Assembly: GCA_964509505.1 (NCBI GenBank)
Contig: CAZDYP010000140.1
Location: 1-15,839, forward strand
Length of the DNA: 15,839 nucleotides
Origin: CAZDYP01 sp964509505
GTDB taxonomy: Bacteria > Chloroflexota > Anaerolineae > JACRMK01
Direction: 5' to 3'
The stretch's first letter is position 1, and every line of letters starts with the position of its first letter. A program made the position numbers and the translations under genes. The notes beneath the pieces are model-generated. The model was not told where the DNA came from and ran no database searches. It worked only from the letters and a program-made list of their open reading frames with translations. Positions 1-6,695 of the stretch are shown piece by piece.

Positions 1-267
1 CGCAACGAGCGTGACCGCATCAACGCAATCGTGGTGATGACCGACGGCATCGAGAACGCTTCGACGATTCGGCTTGACGCGCTCGTGCAAAAGATCAAGC
101 AGGGCAATCAGAGCGGCGTGCCTGTCGTCATCTTCTGCATCGCGTATGGCGGCGACGCCGACTTCAGCAAATTGAACACGCTGGCTGACGCCACCGGTGG
201 GCAATCGCGCCGCGCCGACCCTGAGACGATTCGCAAGCTGTATAAAATTCTTTCGACGTATTTCTAA
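1..267 (+). CDS. vWA-domain protein, C-terminal fragment
   Basis: The frame is open from the first base, so the gene starts upstream of the window; the first in-window ATG (31) is internal. The visible 88 residues contain a beta-strand and loop, NAIVVMTDGIENAS, which fits the second half of a von Willebrand factor A fold (hydrophobic strand followed by T-D-G). The end, LADATGGQSRRADPETIRKL and then YKILSTYF, matches the usual close of vWA domains in bacterial surface or solute-binding/vWA fusion proteins. Such domains bind metal through a MIDAS site and mediate protein contacts; the DxSxS part of the site would lie upstream and cannot be checked. The heptad array begins at the base after the stop codon. 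The domain call is fairly sure; the whole-protein architecture is unknown. Confidence 0.75.
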   Translation, partial: RNERDRINAIVVMTDGIENASTIRLDALVQKIKQGNQSGVPVVIFCIAYGGDADFSKLNTLADATGGQSRRADPETIRKLYKILSTYF

Positions 268-459
268 GATGCACGATGCAAGATACAGGATGCAAGATAT
301 AGGATGCAAGATACAGGATGCAAGATACAGGATGCAAGATGCAAGATACAAGCTAGAGCCTTGCCTCGCATCCTGCACCCTGTACCCTGCATCATGCATC
401 GTGCATCATGCATCGTGCATCGTGCATCCTGTATCCTGCATCCTGCATCCTGTATCCTG
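268..459. repeat. Inverted heptad repeat array (27 units)
   Basis: Read in steps of seven from base 268, the sequence is GATGCAC, GATGCAA, GATACAG, GATGCAA, GATATAG and so on to 351 (12 units of the GATRCAR type). Three transitional units follow (352-372), then CTGCACC, CTGTACC, CTGCATC, ATGCATC, GTGCATC and similar units to 456. The right-hand units are reverse complements of the left-hand ones, and the 7-base register never slips across 189 bases, even through the centre. The array can fold into a long hairpin with many alternative registers. It starts directly after the stop codon of the vWA gene and ends 8 bases before the next start codon, so it fills the whole spacer. It carries no Shine-Dalgarno sequence for the next gene. 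Confidence 0.95.
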
Positions 460-467
460 AATTACTT

Positions 468-1274
468 ATGTCCAACTCGAACATTCGCTCCCGCGCCCTC
501 TCCGCCATTCTCATGCACGCGCTCTTTCGCTTTGAAAGCGCCGCTACGATTGCGGGCACGATTTTGTTGCTATATTTCTTTCCGCAGCCATTCGCGTGGT
601 GGCAATGGTGGTATTGGCTCATTCTCGGCGGCGTCGCAGAAGCGCTCATCATTTACACCAGCATCAAAGACGAACAGACGGGCGCAGCAGTGGTTGCCGA
701 GCTGTTCCGCGCAGAGTTCAACCCTGCGACGATTCGCAGCCAGAAATATCGCGGCGCATTAGAACGAGCGTTGACCTATCGCACGCGCATCGAGGAGCTG
801 ATTCGCAAAAGCGACGCGGGCGTATTGCAACAACATCTACAAGAGACGACGCAGGGCATTGGCGATTGGCTCGCGCAAATTTTTCGACTGGCGCAACGCT
901 TGGATGAATACGAGCGCGACGACATGCTCAAGCAGGACTTGACGGCAACGCCCGCGACGCTGCGCCAACTCAATGACCGTGTGCGTCAAGCCAACAACGA
1001 AGCGGTGCGCGAACAAGCGCGGCGCACGCTCGCTTCGAAGCAAGCGCAATGGGACAATTTGCAAAAGTTAGCGCATACAATGGAGCAAGCCGAGCTGCAA
1101 CTCGAAGCGACGCTGACGGCGTTAGGCACAGTCTATTCACAGCTGGTGTTGCTCAACTCGCAGGACGAAGTGAGCGATAGCCGCGCGCGACGCCTACGCG
1201 ACGACATCGCGGAGCAAGTGTCGCAGCTCAATGATTTGCAAGCGGCGATGGACGAGGTTTATCGGGGGAAATAG
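468..1274 (+). CDS. Conserved two-TM coiled-coil membrane protein
   Basis: This 268-aa protein has no recognised enzymatic motif. Two hydrophobic segments lie near the N terminus, about residues 25-38 and 46-64, separated by a Trp-rich turn (PFAWWQWWYW). A long charged helical region follows, about residues 70-265, rich in Glu, Gln, Arg and Leu, and likely coiled coil on the cytoplasmic side. I chose ATG 468 (MSNSNIRS) because the longer frame from 408 would translate the heptad repeat. No Shine-Dalgarno sequence is visible before 468. Proteins of this type follow solute-binding/vWA genes in Chloroflexota as far as I recall, and the arrangement here agrees. It may be a membrane partner of the vWA protein; this is inferred from position only. 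Confidence 0.8.
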   Translation: MSNSNIRSRALSAILMHALFRFESAATIAGTILLLYFFPQPFAWWQWWYWLILGGVAEALIIYTSIKDEQTGAAVVAELFRAEFNPATIRSQKYRGALERALTYRTRIEELIRKSDAGVLQQHLQETTQGIGDWLAQIFRLAQRLDEYERDDMLKQDLTATPATLRQLNDRVRQANNEAVREQARRTLASKQAQWDNLQKLAHTMEQAELQLEATLTALGTVYSQLVLLNSQDEVSDSRARRLRDDIAEQVSQLNDLQAAMDEVYRGK

Positions 1275-1283
1275 AAAAACTGC

Positions 1284-1338
1284 TGTAGGGCAAGTTTTTA
1301 ATTTGCCCTAGGTGAGCAAGTTAAAAACTTGTTCTACA
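1284..1338. repeat. Two head-to-head copies of a 27-base quasi-palindrome
   Basis: Copy 1 (1284-1311) begins TGTAGGGCAAGTTTTTAA and can fold on itself (TAGGGCAA with TTGCCCTA). Copy 2 (1312-1338) is the reverse complement of a close variant that begins TGTAGAACAAGTTTTTAA. The two copies therefore form a larger inverted repeat as well as two small hairpins. It lies 10 bases after the stop of the coiled-coil protein and ends 11 bases before the GGAG ribosome site of the next gene. It lacks the T-run of a typical terminator. It is most likely a small mobile or REP-like palindrome, possibly acting as an RNA processing or attenuation site. Confidence 0.75.
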
Positions 1339-1359
1339 TGGAACGCATGGAGTAATCGG

Positions 1360-2496
1360 ATGAAGAAAGCCTTTTTATTATTGATGATACTTACCACGCT
1401 GCTCGTCGCGTGCGGCGGGAATGTGGCGACGAAGGGCGAGGTCTATGTGTATGTCGTCGCGCCGTTGTCGGGCTGGCAATCGAATGGCGGGCAGACGATG
1501 GCCGGCGGTGTACGCACGATGGCTGAGTCGCTCAATCAGCAAGGCGGCTTGCTGGGCTACACGGTCAAGGTCGTCACGCTGGATGATGAAGCCGATTCGG
1601 ATATTGCCGCCGAGCGTGCGAAAGAAATCGCAGATGCCATCCAGCAAGGCAAGAAAGTCATCGGCGTCGTCGGACATTTGAACAGTGGGCAAACACTCGC
1701 CGCGATGCAAGTCTATAAGGATTTGCCGCTCATCGTCATTACGCCGACTGCCTCCGAAGTGTCATTGACGAAGCAAGGTTTTCGTAATTTCTTCCGCGTC
1801 AATGCCACAGACGCGGCGCAGGGTCCGACGCTCGCGCGCTTCATCGTCAACGAATTGAAAGCGCAAAAAATCGTCGTCGTCCACGCCGATAATGAATACG
1901 GCAACGGCTTGCGCGATCAGATGGTGAACGCATTGCAGTCAATGGGGCAGACGCCTGCTGCTGTTGTGAAGATTCCCGAAGCGGTGCCCACTTATGCTTC
2001 GTTCATCCCGACCATCAAGAACGCACAACCCGACGTCGTCTTTCTCGCGGGCTATGAGACCGAGGGCTTTGTGTTGCTGCCCGAATTGCGCGACGCGGGC
2101 GTGAAGGCGAAGTTTGTTTGCTCCGATGGGTGTTTCAACTCGACGTTTGTGGATGAAGCCGCGCCCGCGAGCGAGGGCGCGTACGTCGGCGCGATTACGC
2201 CCGATCCCAAAATTGTTGGCGACAAGCAATGGTGGCAAGCGTACCAGAAAGTCGAATCGCGCAACCCCGACACATATAGCGTGCCCGGCTACAGCGCGTT
2301 GGCGGTGTTGGCGGCAGGCGTGCAGAAAGCCGGCACCTTCGACGTGAGCAAGGTCAGTGATTCCATTCGTCAGCTCGATTTAAGCACGCTCGTCGGGCGC
2401 GTCGCCTATGATGCCAGTGGTGATTTGAAAGAGCAGCGCGTCTTCGTGTTCCAAGTCAAAGATGGCGCGTTCGCGCAAGTGTATCCGAAGCCTTGA
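1360..2496 (+). CDS. LivK-type ABC substrate-binding lipoprotein
   Basis: This 378-aa protein is a type I periplasmic binding protein of the branched-chain amino acid/amide family (Peripla_BP_6 type). ATG 1360 is chosen because GGAG lies at 1349-1352 and because it gives a clean lipoprotein signal: MKK, a hydrophobic stretch, then LVAC with the lipid-modified Cys at residue 18. The family pattern is clear: an opening strand APLSGWQSNGGQ, helix AGGVRTMAESLNQQGGLLGY, the VVTLDDEADSDIA segment, VVGHLNSGQTLAAMQVYKD, and later FLAGYETEGFVLLPELRDAG. It would bind a small ligand outside the membrane and deliver it to a LivHMGF importer. No permease is adjacent. livG and livF lie about 10 kb away on the other strand, so pairing with them is only possible. 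Ligand unknown: amino acids, amides or aromatic acids all fit the family. It ends just before a strong terminator. Confidence 0.9.
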   Translation: MKKAFLLLMILTTLLVACGGNVATKGEVYVYVVAPLSGWQSNGGQTMAGGVRTMAESLNQQGGLLGYTVKVVTLDDEADSDIAAERAKEIADAIQQGKKVIGVVGHLNSGQTLAAMQVYKDLPLIVITPTASEVSLTKQGFRNFFRVNATDAAQGPTLARFIVNELKAQKIVVVHADNEYGNGLRDQMVNALQSMGQTPAAVVKIPEAVPTYASFIPTIKNAQPDVVFLAGYETEGFVLLPELRDAGVKAKFVCSDGCFNSTFVDEAAPASEGAYVGAITPDPKIVGDKQWWQAYQKVESRNPDTYSVPGYSALAVLAAGVQKAGTFDVSKVSDSIRQLDLSTLVGRVAYDASGDLKEQRVFVFQVKDGAFAQVYPKP

Positions 2497-2517
2497 AGTT
2501 CATACGACCCTGCAACG

Positions 2518-2556
2518 AAAAACCCGTTGTCCCTGCAAGGGTGGCAACGGGTTTTT
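2518..2556 (+). terminator. Intrinsic terminator after the binding-protein gene
   Basis: The arms AAAAACCCGTTG (2518-2529) and CAACGGGTTTTT (2545-2556) pair perfectly over 12 bases. A further CCCT/AGGG mini-stem sits in the loop, and the T-tract forms the right arm end, followed by GTTT. It is 21 bases downstream of the stop codon. The core ACCCGTTG...CAACGGGT recurs in the terminator at 11384-11428. Confidence 0.85.
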
Positions 2557-2576
2557 GTTTAGTAACGCTGAACACA

Positions 2577-2609
2577 AGACCCTAAAGGTTTTCGAAACCT
2601 TTAGGGTCT
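2577..2609. repeat. Perfect 15-bp hairpin between convergent genes
   Basis: AGACCCTAAAGGTTT (2577-2591) and its exact reverse complement (2595-2609) flank a 3-base loop. It lies between the converging binding-protein and DUF11 genes, 14 bases past the DUF11 gene's stop codon. Seen from the minus strand it could end transcription of the DUF11 gene, but no T-run follows the stem on either strand. The AT-balanced perfect stem looks more like a dispersed repeat palindrome. Confidence 0.75.
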
Positions 2610-2623
2610 GATATACACACGAC

Positions 2624-5600
2624 TTATGGAGGACATACATCGGCGATGCGGCTGACTACATTGCTGCTACGATTGCCGACGTAGATGCTGCTCACGGCAG
2701 GATTCACATCAAAGCCAAATGGATCCGTGAAACCTGTGAGTGTGTTAATCACCGTATGGGTGTTGCCGCTGATGACGCTAATGGTGTTGCTCGCGCTATT
2801 GGTCGTATAGACGCAATTGCGTGGCGTGTTCACGCCGAGGTTTTCTGCGCCGGTGCCTACGGCAATGTCGGTGATGCCGCCTGAGCCTGTCGGCAACGAA
2901 TCATACACGGCGACCAGGTTGGGCGCGCCCGGTGAGCTCGTCGCATACGTCACATAGAGTTGATTGTTTGCATGGTTGACCGCTGCAGCGAAGGGGAAGA
3001 ACGATGGATCGCCGCCGCCTGATGTGTCAATGATTTCGATGATGCTGTTGATTGCGCCATTGATCACAAAAACCTTCCCGCTCCGCATGGTCGCATAGAC
3101 ACGGTCAAAGTTTGCGTTGACGGTCACGCCAAATGTGCCTGAGGCGCCAGAGACATTGGTGTTGATGTAGCTCACGGCGTTGCTGGCGTTGGCGTCAATC
3201 ACGATGAGGCGATTGCCGCCGTAATCTGCCGCATACACTTTGCCCGTCGTGAGATTTGCGGCGATGTGCGCGGGCGCGCTCGTCAGCGGTAACGTGATGG
3301 TGGCGACGACGGTGTACGTTGGACTGCTGATGTCAATGATGGTGATGCTGGGCACGTGACCTGTGATAGGCGGCGAGGTGTAGCTGCCAAAGTTTGTCAC
3401 GTACGCGAAACGTCCGGGCAAGATAGCGATGCCCCAAGGCGCGCGCCCGACTGGAATGACTTGTAATGCCGACAGGTTGCTGTCATAGACGATGACTTGA
3501 TTGGAGTCGCGCGAGGCGACCCACACACGGTTGTTCGACGGATCAACTTTGATGCTCTTCGGATGACACGCAAAGGCAAAGTTCGTCGTCGCATTGCTGG
3601 AGCTGTCGCTGATTTCGTTGCTGCGCGCGAAGGCGGTGTTGGTGATGGCGAAGCTGACGCCGCATGACGGCGGATTGTTCACACGGACTTGCACCGCCAT
3701 TTGCGTCCATTGACCGGGAATGAGTGTGCCAACCGTCACCGTGAAGCTATTGCCATTGACTACAAGGCTACCTGTGCCTGTGACGATGGGACCACTGACG
3801 ATGGTGAGCGAGGGCGGCAAGGTGTCCGTCAATGTAACGCCCGTGAGCGTGAGACCGCCCGAGTTCCTCACGATGAGGTTGTACCAGAATGTCGTCGTGG
3901 TGGGTGCGGTCGAGAGGACGCTGCTGCTACTATTGTTACTGGTGATGAGAGGCACAAACAGACGATAGGGACCAGGACATGGACCCGGACCCGCGGAAGG
4001 CGCGTTGGCTAACGCTTCTTTGAAGACGCACAGTTCTGGCACGATGACGCGATGCACGGTCGTGTTACTCGTTTGAAGTGGCGTTTGGTTGCTGGAGACG
4101 GCGGCGACATTGTTGATGAGCGTGTAATTGATGAGGTTGGCATTGACCACCACACGGAACGTCATGGTCACACGGCTATTGGCTGTCAACGTGATGCCTA
4201 TGCAGCTCACGCTGGGCAATGAAACATTTGCCGAACCCGCTGAACAAGTCAGCGAGCTGCTAACGTACATCGTATTCGCTGGCACACTATCGGCGATGAC
4301 GACGTTGGTGGCGGGCGCTGTCCCTGTGTTTACCACCGTCACGGTATAAGCAATCGTGGTGCCTGTGAATACATCCGAACCACTGGGCGGCGTCGCCGTC
4401 TTGGACGTGACCAGCGCTGGTGGAGGTATAGGTTGCACCACATGCGTTACCACATTGCTTGCTGCAATAGGCGTCTGTGTGCTTGAGATAAAAGCCGTGT
4501 TGGTGAGGATTGTACCGCTCGTAGTGGTTGAGATGACTTGGGCTGTGAACGATACGGTTACTGTGGTTGTGGGCGGCAGATTGCCGATGTTCCATCGTAA
4601 GGTTGGCAGATTGATTGTGTTGACGCCTGTCGAGCCTGTGATGAAAGTTGTGTTCGCTGGCACAACATCCGTCACGATGACATTGGTTGCCGTCAAGCCA
4701 CCCGTGTTCGAGACCTGCAATGTATAAACGATGAAATCATTCGGGTTGACGGTGGAACCGTGGGGCGGCGTCGCGCTTTTCACGATATTCAACGTCGGCG
4801 CGATGATGATGTGTGTGACGGGGTTCGTCGTCCTGACGACAGGCTGATTGCTCGAAATTAATGCTGTGTTTGTGATGAGGCTGCCATTGGGAGCGCCTGC
4901 TGCCACTTGCACGGTGAATGTGACGACGACGATGGTGCCCGTCACCGGCAAATTGCCAATGTTCCACAACACGCCCGATGATGTTGTGATGAAACCTGCC
5001 GAGCCTGTCACAAAATTGGTGAAGGCTGGCAGATCATCGCTGATCACGACACCCGTCGCATTCATGCTGCCTGAATTGGAAAGGGTAATCGTGTAGGTGA
5101 TGAGGTCGCCTATGCGCACGGTCGAGCCGCTTGGCGGTATGGACGCTTTGCTCGAAGCGCTGAAGTTAGGATTGCTGACGACGAAGATCGCATCAGGCAC
5201 TGAGCCGCTGCGTCCCCCATCATCACGAAACTCCGCTTGGTTGAGCAGCAACGTCATGTGGTCAAGCGGAAAATCTACGGTGATAGTCATCACGAGTGTC
5301 ATGCCTGAACCTGCGGCGAGGGGGGGACCTACATTCCACACGACAAACGTCGGACCCGTAATCGGCGCTGGTGGAATGAGCGTACCGGTCACGCCCGACG
5401 TGAAGCTTGCCGAGAAAAACGTCGTATAAGTAGGTACGGTTGCCGTCACCACCAAACCGCTTGCAGGTTGGTCGCCCGCATTGCTGATGAAGATGGTGTA
5501 GCGCACCATCGCACCGGGGTTGACCAGTGGCGGCTCATGACTGAGCGCGATGCCCAGCAAGGGTTGCGCAGGTTTTGCTTCAAGCGAGTGTACGAGGAAG

Positions 5601-5686
5601 AACGGTAACGCTGCCGCCATAAACAAAACAAGCGCCAGCAAAAAAACGCTACGGCGCGTGTGATAGAATGATATGGAGTTAAACAT
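2624..5686 (-). CDS. Secreted DUF11-repeat / YVTN beta-propeller protein
   Basis: This 1020-aa secreted protein opens with a signal peptide (HTRRSVFLLALVLFMAAALP, ending near SLEA, residue ~37). Five DUF11-type beta-sandwich repeats follow, at about residues 53-173, 176-298, 298-420, 425-548 and 551-703. They share cores such as DLITYTITLSNSG, ATNVIVTDVVPANTTF, LRWNIGNLPP and NTAFISSTQTP. From about 708 to the end is a YVTN/NHL-like beta-propeller with units such as NRVWVASRDSNQVIVYD and KVYAADYGGNRLIVIDA. No LPXTG or other anchor is seen. The start at 5686 has GAGGTG upstream. The longer frame from 5767 is rejected because the promoter at 5752-5780 overlaps that ATG. Repeat 5 is unusual: a Pro/Gly- and Ser/Thr-rich insert containing PYRLFVPLI splits it. 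Probable role: cell-surface or sheath adhesion protein (inferred). Confidence 0.9.
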   Translation of the reverse strand: MFNSISFYHTRRSVFLLALVLFMAAALPFFLVHSLEAKPAQPLLGIALSHEPPLVNPGAMVRYTIFISNAGDQPASGLVVTATVPTYTTFFSASFTSGVTGTLIPPAPITGPTFVVWNVGPPLAAGSGMTLVMTITVDFPLDHMTLLLNQAEFRDDGGRSGSVPDAIFVVSNPNFSASSKASIPPSGSTVRIGDLITYTITLSNSGSMNATGVVISDDLPAFTNFVTGSAGFITTSSGVLWNIGNLPVTGTIVVVTFTVQVAAGAPNGSLITNTALISSNQPVVRTTNPVTHIIIAPTLNIVKSATPPHGSTVNPNDFIVYTLQVSNTGGLTATNVIVTDVVPANTTFITGSTGVNTINLPTLRWNIGNLPPTTTVTVSFTAQVISTTTSGTILTNTAFISSTQTPIAASNVVTHVVQPIPPPALVTSKTATPPSGSDVFTGTTIAYTVTVVNTGTAPATNVVIADSVPANTMYVSSSLTCSAGSANVSLPSVSCIGITLTANSRVTMTFRVVVNANLINYTLINNVAAVSSNQTPLQTSNTTVHRVIVPELCVFKEALANAPSAGPGPCPGPYRLFVPLITSNNSSSSVLSTAPTTTTFWYNLIVRNSGGLTLTGVTLTDTLPPSLTIVSGPIVTGTGSLVVNGNSFTVTVGTLIPGQWTQMAVQVRVNNPPSCGVSFAITNTAFARSNEISDSSSNATTNFAFACHPKSIKVDPSNNRVWVASRDSNQVIVYDSNLSALQVIPVGRAPWGIAILPGRFAYVTNFGSYTSPPITGHVPSITIIDISSPTYTVVATITLPLTSAPAHIAANLTTGKVYAADYGGNRLIVIDANASNAVSYINTNVSGASGTFGVTVNANFDRVYATMRSGKVFVINGAINSIIEIIDTSGGGDPSFFPFAAAVNHANNQLYVTYATSSPGAPNLVAVYDSLPTGSGGITDIAVGTGAENLGVNTPRNCVYTTNSASNTISVISGNTHTVINTLTGFTDPFGFDVNPAVSSIYVGNRSSNVVSRIADVCPP

Positions 5687-5751
5687 GGGGCACCTCACTT
5701 GGTTAAAAAGCCGATGACTCTCCCCGCCTACTTGTTTCGACAACCACTCGT

Positions 5752-5780
5752 AGTTTAACATGGGCATACTGCGAAGTCAA
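5752..5780 (-). promoter_or_regulatory. Sigma70-type promoter of the DUF11/YVTN gene
   Basis: On the minus strand TTGACT (5780-5775) and TAAACT (5757-5752) are separated by exactly 17 bases. The -35 matches 5 of 6 consensus bases and the -10 matches 4 of 6. Transcription would start near 5745, leaving a leader of about 60 bases before the ATG at 5686. Confidence 0.65.
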
Positions 5781-5802
5781 CGCAGAAGAATTCGTGAAAT
5801 CG

Positions 5803-5811
5803 TGTTATACT
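5803..5811 (+). promoter_or_regulatory. Possible extended -10 promoter for thpR
   Basis: TGTTATACT reads as TG, one base, then TATACT (5 of 6 to TATAAT), an extended -10 element. No good -35 is found 16-18 bases upstream. It would give a leader of about 155-160 bases that contains the inverted repeat at 5830-5887 and the heptad array. It diverges from the DUF11-gene promoter 20-60 bases away. Confidence 0.4.
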
Positions 5812-5829
5812 CAACAACAACAGGCGGGC

Positions 5830-5887
5830 GGGGCAACGAGTCAACCCTTCATCACTCGGTCACCTAAGCGTGCTGGCTCGTTGCCCC
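5830..5887. repeat. 11-bp inverted repeat in the thpR leader
   Basis: GGGGCAACGAG (5830-5840) and CTCGTTGCCCC (5877-5887) pair exactly around a 36-base loop. No T-run follows, so it is not an intrinsic terminator. It lies between the proposed promoter and the start of thpR and may be the dyad part of the heptad element that follows. Confidence 0.65.
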
Positions 5888-5889
5888 CA

Positions 5890-5973
5890 TCTGTTGCTAC
5901 ACCTGCTCATTGCCTCATCCCGCTCGCCCCTTCACTCGTCACTCGTCGCTCGTTACTCGTTTACCGCTCTCGC
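5890..5973. repeat. Pyrimidine-rich heptad array abutting the thpR start
   Basis: In 7-base steps from 5890 the units are pyrimidine-rich and degenerate. They are clearest at 5932-5959: TCACTCG, TCACTCG, TCGCTCG, TTACTCG. The last unit ends two bases before the ATG at 5976, so thpR has no Shine-Dalgarno sequence. ACTCGTCAC is also found (as part of ACTCGTCACC) in the array at 12881-13006. The upstream units (5890-5931) are much more degraded, and I place the left edge with low certainty. Confidence 0.7.
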
Positions 5974-5975
5974 CT

Positions 5976-6557
5976 ATGCGTGCTTTCATTTCTATCAATC
6001 TGGATGAACTGATGCGCGCGACGCTGACGCAGCTGTTACGCGCCTTGCAAGCGGCGGACCCGCCGCTGAAACTGAAATGGGTCGCGCCTGACAGCCAACA
6101 CCTCACGTTGCAATTCTTAGGCGAGATACCTCAGGCGAAAGTTGTGGACATCCAGCGTGTGCTTGCGCCTGTGGTCAACATCATCGCGCCGTTTGATTGG
6201 ACGCTGCAAGGGCTTGGGTGTTTTCCCAATCAGCGCAACCCGAATGTGTTATGGGTTGGCGTGCATGAGCCGACCGGCGCATTACAACGCCTGCAAGCTA
6301 GCGTGAGTAAGGCATTGCGGAGCATCGGCTTTGCGCCCGATTCTCGTCCCTTCGCACCTCATCTTACCCTCGCGCGCCTGCCGCGCGACGCCGCGCCGTA
6401 TAAACGCCATGCGCTCGGTGTTTGGTTCGATACGCAACCGCCTCCCACACCACACACCGCGCGCGTTATGGCAGTTCACTTAATGCAAAGTGAGTTGCTG
6501 CGCACAGGCGCGCGGTACACAGCGGTTGCGGAGTTCAAGCTGGCAGCTGGCAGATAG
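5976..6557 (+). CDS. thpR: RNA 2',3'-cyclic phosphodiesterase (2H family)
   Basis: This 193-aa protein is of the ThpR/LigT family, which opens 2',3'-cyclic phosphate ends on RNA to 2'-phosphate and can ligate tRNA half molecules in vitro. Both catalytic HxT motifs are present: HLTLQFLG (His42, Thr44) and HLTLARL (His129, Thr131). The family start RAFISINLD and the segment RNPNVLWVGV are also typical, and the length is usual for the family. ATG 5976 is chosen because it begins exactly at the conserved first strand; an upstream ATG at 5910 would translate heptad repeats. There is no Shine-Dalgarno sequence, so initiation may be leaderless-like or depend on leader structure. The last codons, including the stop, fall in three 7-base units (6537-6557: AAGCTGG, CAGCTGG, CAGATAG). 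It probably acts in RNA repair or tRNA metabolism in the cytoplasm. Confidence 0.93.
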   Translation: MRAFISINLDELMRATLTQLLRALQAADPPLKLKWVAPDSQHLTLQFLGEIPQAKVVDIQRVLAPVVNIIAPFDWTLQGLGCFPNQRNPNVLWVGVHEPTGALQRLQASVSKALRSIGFAPDSRPFAPHLTLARLPRDAAPYKRHALGVWFDTQPPPTPHTARVMAVHLMQSELLRTGARYTAVAEFKLAAGR

Positions 6558-6640
6558 CGAATCGCCGCGTTATGGGGGATGATGTTACACAGTCAAGTGG
6601 GTGACGAGCCAAACAACAAAGCATAGAGCCGACCAATGAA

Positions 6641-6673
6641 AGCGGTCAGACTTTTCGCAGAAGTCTGACCGCT
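6641..6673. repeat. Perfect 13-bp hairpin before the small membrane gene
   Basis: AGCGGTCAGACTT (6641-6653) and AAGTCTGACCGCT (6661-6673) flank the loop TTCGCAG. It sits 83 bases after thpR and 11 bases before the AAGGAGG ribosome site of the next gene. No T-run follows, so it is either a dispersed palindrome or a 5' leader structure. The bases between thpR and the hairpin (6558-6640) show nothing else except one GTGACGAG word at 6601-6608, also found in the heptad arrays. Confidence 0.75.
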
Positions 6674-6695
6674 GGTTCAGCTTCAAGGAGGAAGC

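Noticed and set aside
268..459. CRISPR array
   Set aside because: The units are 7 bases with no spacers and they invert half-way. There are no 24-40 base direct repeats and no cas genes.
304..762. Long plus-strand reading frame starting in the array
   Set aside because: It is open only because the heptads lack stops; its second half is an out-of-frame shadow of the gene at 468-1274.
1312..1359. Longer N terminus of the binding protein from 1312
   Set aside because: It would translate the palindromic repeat and bury the lipoprotein signal behind 16 extra residues; GGAG fits ATG 1360.
4356..4727. Plus-strand reading frames inside the DUF11 gene (such as 4356-4727 and 5097-5429)
   Set aside because: They mirror the Thr/Val-rich repeats of the minus-strand gene and have no ribosome site or family match.
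5687..5767. Longer N terminus of the DUF11 protein from ATG 5767
   Set aside because: The promoter at 5752-5780 overlaps it, and the start at 5686 has GAGGTG and leads directly into the signal peptide.
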